Below, piece after piece: positions 50,415-53,545 of a DNA stretch of 53,545 nucleotides. Numbering within the stretch: the stretch's first letter is position 1; each line of letters starts with the position of its first letter. The translations under genes were made by a program, and so were the position numbers. This stretch comes from Streptosporangiaceae bacterium (GTDB taxonomy: Bacteria; Actinomycetota; Actinomycetes; Streptosporangiales; Streptosporangiaceae), in NCBI GenBank assembly GCA_025964715.1, contig JAOPYH010000009.1:1-53545 (forward strand). The letters run 5' to 3'. A model generated the notes under the pieces. That model was not told the DNA's origin. It ran no database searches and worked only from the letters and a program-made list of their open reading frames with translations.

Positions 50415-52274
50415 TCAGTGGGCCGGGTGGACCACCAGGGCGCTGCCGCCATGGCGGCGGACCGGTTCGGCCACCGCCTGGATCAGGCCGGGCCGCAGGA
50501 ACTCCAGTCCGGTCGCCGCGCCGATCGAGCCGGGTGGCGGCCCGGGGAACAGCGCGATGTCATGGCCCTTGGCCGCCAGCGCGGCTCCGTATCGATCGAT
50601 GAAGGCCTGTTCGGCGAAGGTCTGCTTGGTGTTGCGCTGGGTGGCGCGCGGCGCGGCCAGCGCGGCCGGCAGGTCCATGCCGAGGTCCAGCCGGTTCACC
50701 AGGATCTGCAGCACGGTGGTGATGATCGTGGATCCGCCGGGCGAGCCGACCGCAAGGAGCGGGCGCCCGTCCTTCAGCACGATCGTGGGTGCCATGCTGC
50801 TGCGCGGGCGCTTGCCGGGTCCTGGCAGGTTCGGGTCCGGGTCGCCGGAGGCCGGAGGAGCGAAGCTGAAATCGGTCAGCTCGTTGTTGAGCATGAAGCC
50901 GCGGCCGGGGACCGTGAGGCCGCTGCCGCCGAACTGCTCGATCGTGACGTTGTAGGCCACGACGTTGCCCCACTTGTCCGCCACGACCAGGTGGGTCGTC
51001 TGCGGCCCCTCGTACTGCAGTGCCCGCGGCTTCCCGGACGCGGGCGCGCATGAGGTGTAGTGCCCGTCGGGCGAACCCGGGGGCACCGGGGCCACCGCCG
51101 CCTTCGCCGGGTCGATCAGGCAGGACCGCTCCCTGGCGAAGCCGTCGGACAACAGCTCCTTCAGCGGCACCTGGACCTTCGCGGGGTCGCCGACGTAGCG
51201 GCCCCGGTCGGCGTAGGCGAGCTTGGAGGCCTCGAGGTAGTAGTGCAACGCCTGCACGGGGTCGTTCTTCGACATCCGGAAGTTCTTCAGGATGTTCAGC
51301 GCCTGACCGACCGTGGAACCGCCGGAGGACGGCGGCGCCATGCCGTACACGTCCAGGCCTCGGTAGTTCACCCGGGTGGGCCGCTCGGACGGAGCGCGGT
51401 AGGCGGCCAGGTCCGAGGTGTCCATCAGCCCGGGCCGGACCTTGCGGGTCGCACCTGGCTCGACCGGTGGCCGCTGGACCGTCCGCACGATCTCCTTGCC
51501 GAGGTCCCCCCGGTAGAACCAGTCGATGCCGCGCGCGGCGATCGTACGGTAGGTCCGCGCCAGGTCGGGGTTGCGGAACGTGGAGCCGACCGCGGGCGGC
51601 TTGCCGCCGGGCAGGAACAGCTCGCGCGTCGGCGTGATGTCCTTGAACCGGCTCTCGTTGACCGCTGTCTGGTCGTAGAACTCCTGGTCCACGGTGAAGC
51701 CGCGCTCGGCCACGCCGATGGCCGGCTGCAGCAGTGTGCCGAGCCGGCGGGTGCCGTACCGGCGCAGCGCCTGGTCCCACTGGGCGAGGGTCCCCGGCAC
51801 GCCCACCGACAGGCCGCTGGTCACCGCGTCGTCGAAGGCCAACGGCTTGCCCGTCGCCGGGTCGATGAACGCCTTCTCCCCCATCGCCGCCGGCGCCGTC
51901 TCGCGGCCGTCGATGGTGTGGACCCGGCGGGTCTTGGCGTCGTAGTAGGTGAAGAACCCACCGCCGCCGATCGCAGCGACATACGGCTCGGTGACACCGA
52001 GGGTGGCGGTGGCCGCGACCGCCGCGTCGACCGCGTTGCCACCCTGCTTGAGCACCTCGATGGCGCTGCGGCTGGCGTCGAGGTCGACCGTGGACACCGC
52101 TCCGCCGTAACCGGTGGCCACCGGCTGGGCTCCCTGGGCCGACGGGGTCATCGCGGGCGCGGCGCCCGGCGGGGCGGCGCCCGGAGCGGCCGTCGCCTGG
52201 CCGATGACGGCAAGGGACGTCGCCGCGGTCAGGGCCAGGGCAAGGGGGATACGACGTGTCTTGCGGCGGTGCAT
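50415..52274 (-). CDS. ggt: Gamma-glutamyltransferase, secreted
   Basis: This enzyme cleaves gamma-glutamyl bonds (glutathione, other gamma-glutamyl compounds) outside the membrane. The 619 residues start with a signal peptide (RRIPLALALTAATSLAVIGQATAA, cleavage near residue 30) and an Ala/Pro-rich linker. The precursor is self-processed at the Thr of PQTTHLVVADKWGN (about Thr426), which becomes the N-terminal nucleophile of the small subunit. Downstream are GRGFMLNNELTDFSF and RPRSSMAPTIVL, then AVGSPGGSTIITTVLQI (oxyanion loop). ATG 52274 follows GGAGG by six bases. It is convergent with the crotonase gene, with 27 bases between the stops. Confidence 0.93.
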   Translation of the reverse strand: MHRRKTRRIPLALALTAATSLAVIGQATAAPGAAPPGAAPAMTPSAQGAQPVATGYGGAVSTVDLDASRSAIEVLKQGGNAVDAAVAATATLGVTEPYVAAIGGGGFFTYYDAKTRRVHTIDGRETAPAAMGEKAFIDPATGKPLAFDDAVTSGLSVGVPGTLAQWDQALRRYGTRRLGTLLQPAIGVAERGFTVDQEFYDQTAVNESRFKDITPTRELFLPGGKPPAVGSTFRNPDLARTYRTIAARGIDWFYRGDLGKEIVRTVQRPPVEPGATRKVRPGLMDTSDLAAYRAPSERPTRVNYRGLDVYGMAPPSSGGSTVGQALNILKNFRMSKNDPVQALHYYLEASKLAYADRGRYVGDPAKVQVPLKELLSDGFARERSCLIDPAKAAVAPVPPGSPDGHYTSCAPASGKPRALQYEGPQTTHLVVADKWGNVVAYNVTIEQFGGSGLTVPGRGFMLNNELTDFSFAPPASGDPDPNLPGPGKRPRSSMAPTIVLKDGRPLLAVGSPGGSTIITTVLQILVNRLDLGMDLPAALAAPRATQRNTKQTFAEQAFIDRYGAALAAKGHDIALFPGPPPGSIGAATGLEFLRPGLIQAVAEPVRRHGGSALVVHPAH

Positions 52275-52471
52275 GAAAACCTCCACGACCGTGCTCTTAT
52301 GATCCGCGATGACCCACCTTGTCATCGAATGGCGACCGGCGACCAGCAAGACCGGCGCCTCGCGGGCCTTCTTGACGAAAGCGATGCGAGACCGGTCCCG
52401 GGAATCCCACAGCCCCAGCACTCGGAGGATGACCAATCTCGTGGCGTCCCGCCTCGCCGGAAGGAACACGA

Positions 52472-52604
52472 GTGATCGGGGACCTGCAATGCGTGGTGCT
52501 GGACTGTCCCGATGCCCTCGGACTCGCCCTGCGACCCTGAGGTCCTCGACCTCGGCGCCACGCCGCTCGACGCGGGGGCGGACACGCGCGGCTGGCGGAT
52601 TGAG
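52472..52604 (+). pseudogene. VOC (glyoxalase/bleomycin-resistance) family relic
   Basis: GTG 52472, with AAGGAA upstream, starts VIGDLQCVVLDCPDALGLA, the standard opening of actinobacterial VOC proteins. It meets a stop at 52538-52540. In the next frame, from 52539, EVLDLGATPLDAGADTRGW follows. This resembles the penultimate segment of the same family (LGATxLDAG...GWRV before DPAGHPFCL). So roughly the middle two-thirds and the last strand are missing and the ends are joined out of frame. It lies in the 370-base gap between ggt and the tRNA, which otherwise holds only the ggt promoter. The family recall is from memory. Confidence 0.55.
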
Positions 52605-52644
52605 CGCCACTACGACGTCCCAGGCGGCGGGGACTCGGGAGGGG

Positions 52645-52718
<74 letters not shown>

Positions 52719-52844
52719 CAAAACCGCAGGTAGGGACCCGGTCTATTCAACCCGGGACGGTACCACAGCAGGGTGCAGGCCCGCAGATTCCTCGATCATC
52801 GCGTGACAGCCGCACGTCTGTCCGCACGCACAGAGACGGGGAAA

Positions 52845-52888
52845 CACCGCAGCCGCGGAGCCCGAAATCGGGCTCCGCGGCTGCGGTG
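52845..52888 (-). terminator. Strong hairpin at the end of the partial 53-kb gene
   Basis: Arms 52845-52865 and 52868-52886/52888 pair perfectly over 21 bases (CACCGCAGCCGCGGAGCCCG and its complement) with an AA loop. It lies 66 bases downstream of the stop of the minus-strand gene ending at 52954 and 127 bases before the tRNA gene, insulating the two. No U tract is present. Confidence 0.7.
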
Positions 52889-52953
52889 GGCGGCAACGTC
52901 GCAGCCGCGTCGCACCCGGGGCCCGTCGGGACGACCCCCGGATCAGCCCCGGC

Positions 52954-53545
52954 TCACGGGTAGGCGACCACGTTGCTCGGTCCCTGGTAGGTCGGCGTCA
53001 CCGGGTCACCGACCCCGTTGATCACGTGGTCGATCGTCCCCGCCTTGTTCAGCGACACGGTGAGCAGGTCGTGCATCCGCACCCCCGACGCCACCGGAAC
53101 CTCGAAGGCGTTCGTGGCATGCAGGCTCGGGTTGACGTTGGTGTAGATATAGCTGCCCAGGCCCCAGGCCTCGTGCGTCCGCACGCCGTCGGCGACCTTG
53201 TAGGCGGCCCAGCCGTTCACGCGGTCGTGCTGCCAGGCCGCCTGGTCGGGCGCGTCGTACGGCAGCTCGTTCTGGAAGAACACCGTCCGGCCGCGCTCGC
53301 CGTTCCAGACGACGTTGTACTTCTGGTAGTGCTCTACGAACAGGCCGGTCGCGGTCACGTCGTCGCCGTTGACGACGACGCCGGTGTCGGCCGTGTTCTG
53401 CATCCACCCGACCCCGGTGCCGTGGTCGGCGCGCCACGCCCAGATGTGGTCGAGGATCGTCTGGTCGCTGTTGACCTCGAGGCTGGTCGCGGCCTTGCCC
53501 AGGTGCGGCCCGCCGATGCGGAAGAAGACGTCCTGCAGGGCGGTC
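52954..53545 (-). CDS. Beta-helix-like secreted protein, C-terminal part (5' end outside window)
   Basis: The frame is open to the right edge and yields about 196 residues. They start LQDVFFRIGGPHLGKAATSLEVNSDQTILDHIWAWRADHGTGVGWMQNTADTGVVVNGDDVTATGLFVEHYQKYNVVW. The short repeated strands with Asn/Asp/Gly turns (NSDQTILDHI, NGDDVTATGLFVEHY, GRTVFFQNELPYD) suggest a right-handed pectin-lyase-type beta-helix. The rest (ATNAFEVPVASGVRMHDLLTVSLNKAGTIDHVINGVGDPVTP) is a terminal capping region. Similar Streptomyces proteins are often annotated as coagulation factor 5/8-type or glycoside hydrolase-like secreted proteins. The function cannot be read from this fragment. Confidence 0.65.
   Translation of the reverse strand, partial: TALQDVFFRIGGPHLGKAATSLEVNSDQTILDHIWAWRADHGTGVGWMQNTADTGVVVNGDDVTATGLFVEHYQKYNVVWNGERGRTVFFQNELPYDAPDQAAWQHDRVNGWAAYKVADGVRTHEAWGLGSYIYTNVNPSLHATNAFEVPVASGVRMHDLLTVSLNKAGTIDHVINGVGDPVTPTYQGPSNVVAYP

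Noticed and set aside
52773..53021. 82-codon plus frame between the tRNA and the beta-helix gene
   Set aside because: It reads through the terminator hairpin, has Arg/Pro/Ser bias and no start signal.

Overview
The window reads as a stretch of chromosome from a high-GC actinomycete. GC is very high throughout, GTG starts are common, and many genes overlap as ATGA, GTGA or TGATG. It carries coenzyme F420 genes (npdG, a PPOX/F420 flavoprotein), a pair of actinobacterial type I glutamine synthetases with glnE, DUF4191, RDD and calerythrin-like proteins, and a SpoIIE-type phosphatase. From memory, the order lpd-sucB-lipB-lipA-glnA-glnE-glnA2-nadE-panB-map matches the conserved core of Streptomyces-like chromosomes. 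The relaxed gene set after it (about 26 kb onward) fits a Streptosporangiales/Thermomonosporaceae-type genome, but the species cannot be named from the sequence.

Layout. Bases 1-7.2 kb hold lipoate-dependent metabolism: the end of lpd, sucB, an SDR protein, a peptidase S51, lipB, a DUF1877 gene, lipA and a DUF4191 membrane protein. Bases 7.2-17.2 kb hold nitrogen assimilation: an RDD protein, glnA1 with a GlnR-type operator, a dead PAP2 fragment beside an intact PAP2 gene, glnE, glnA2 and nadE. Bases 17.2-26.4 kb hold a PAS-GAF-SpoIIE-HATPase regulator, an MFS exporter, panB, npdG, an unrecognised SIS-like protein, a tiny conserved protein, map, an HhH membrane protein and a DUF457 metal-dependent hydrolase. 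Bases 26.4-31.8 kb hold an 8-oxoguanine-deaminase-like amidohydrolase, an HtrA-type protease, a secreted aspartic protease and a two-component system. Bases 31.8-35 kb are a copC - copD/ctaG - PPOX copper operon.

Bases 35.1-42.2 kb are a purine-catabolic locus: pucR diverges from uraD-uraH-uox-xdh(FAD)-xdh(2Fe-2S)-xdh(Mo), which are translationally coupled and would convert xanthine through urate to allantoin. Bases 42.2-47.7 kb hold a GNAT relic, a four-EF-hand protein, glycerate kinase, alanine dehydrogenase, a histidine phosphatase, CsoR with its own operator-like dyad and an MpaB-type oxygenase. Bases 47.9-53.5 kb hold cutA, a CoA-transferase/crotonase pair, gamma-glutamyltransferase, a VOC relic, a CAT-anticodon tRNA and the end of a beta-helix-like secreted protein.

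No CRISPR array, prophage, insertion sequence or biosynthetic cluster was seen. The most informative non-genic signals are near-identical GlnR-type sites in front of glnA1 and glnA2, a recurring TANNNT box 6-8 bases before start codons (leaderless transcription), three decayed gene fragments, and a dyad between pucR and uraD. A 31-codon ORF with an ideal Shine-Dalgarno sequence at 29820 is the best candidate for something undescribed, but it may be a relic.
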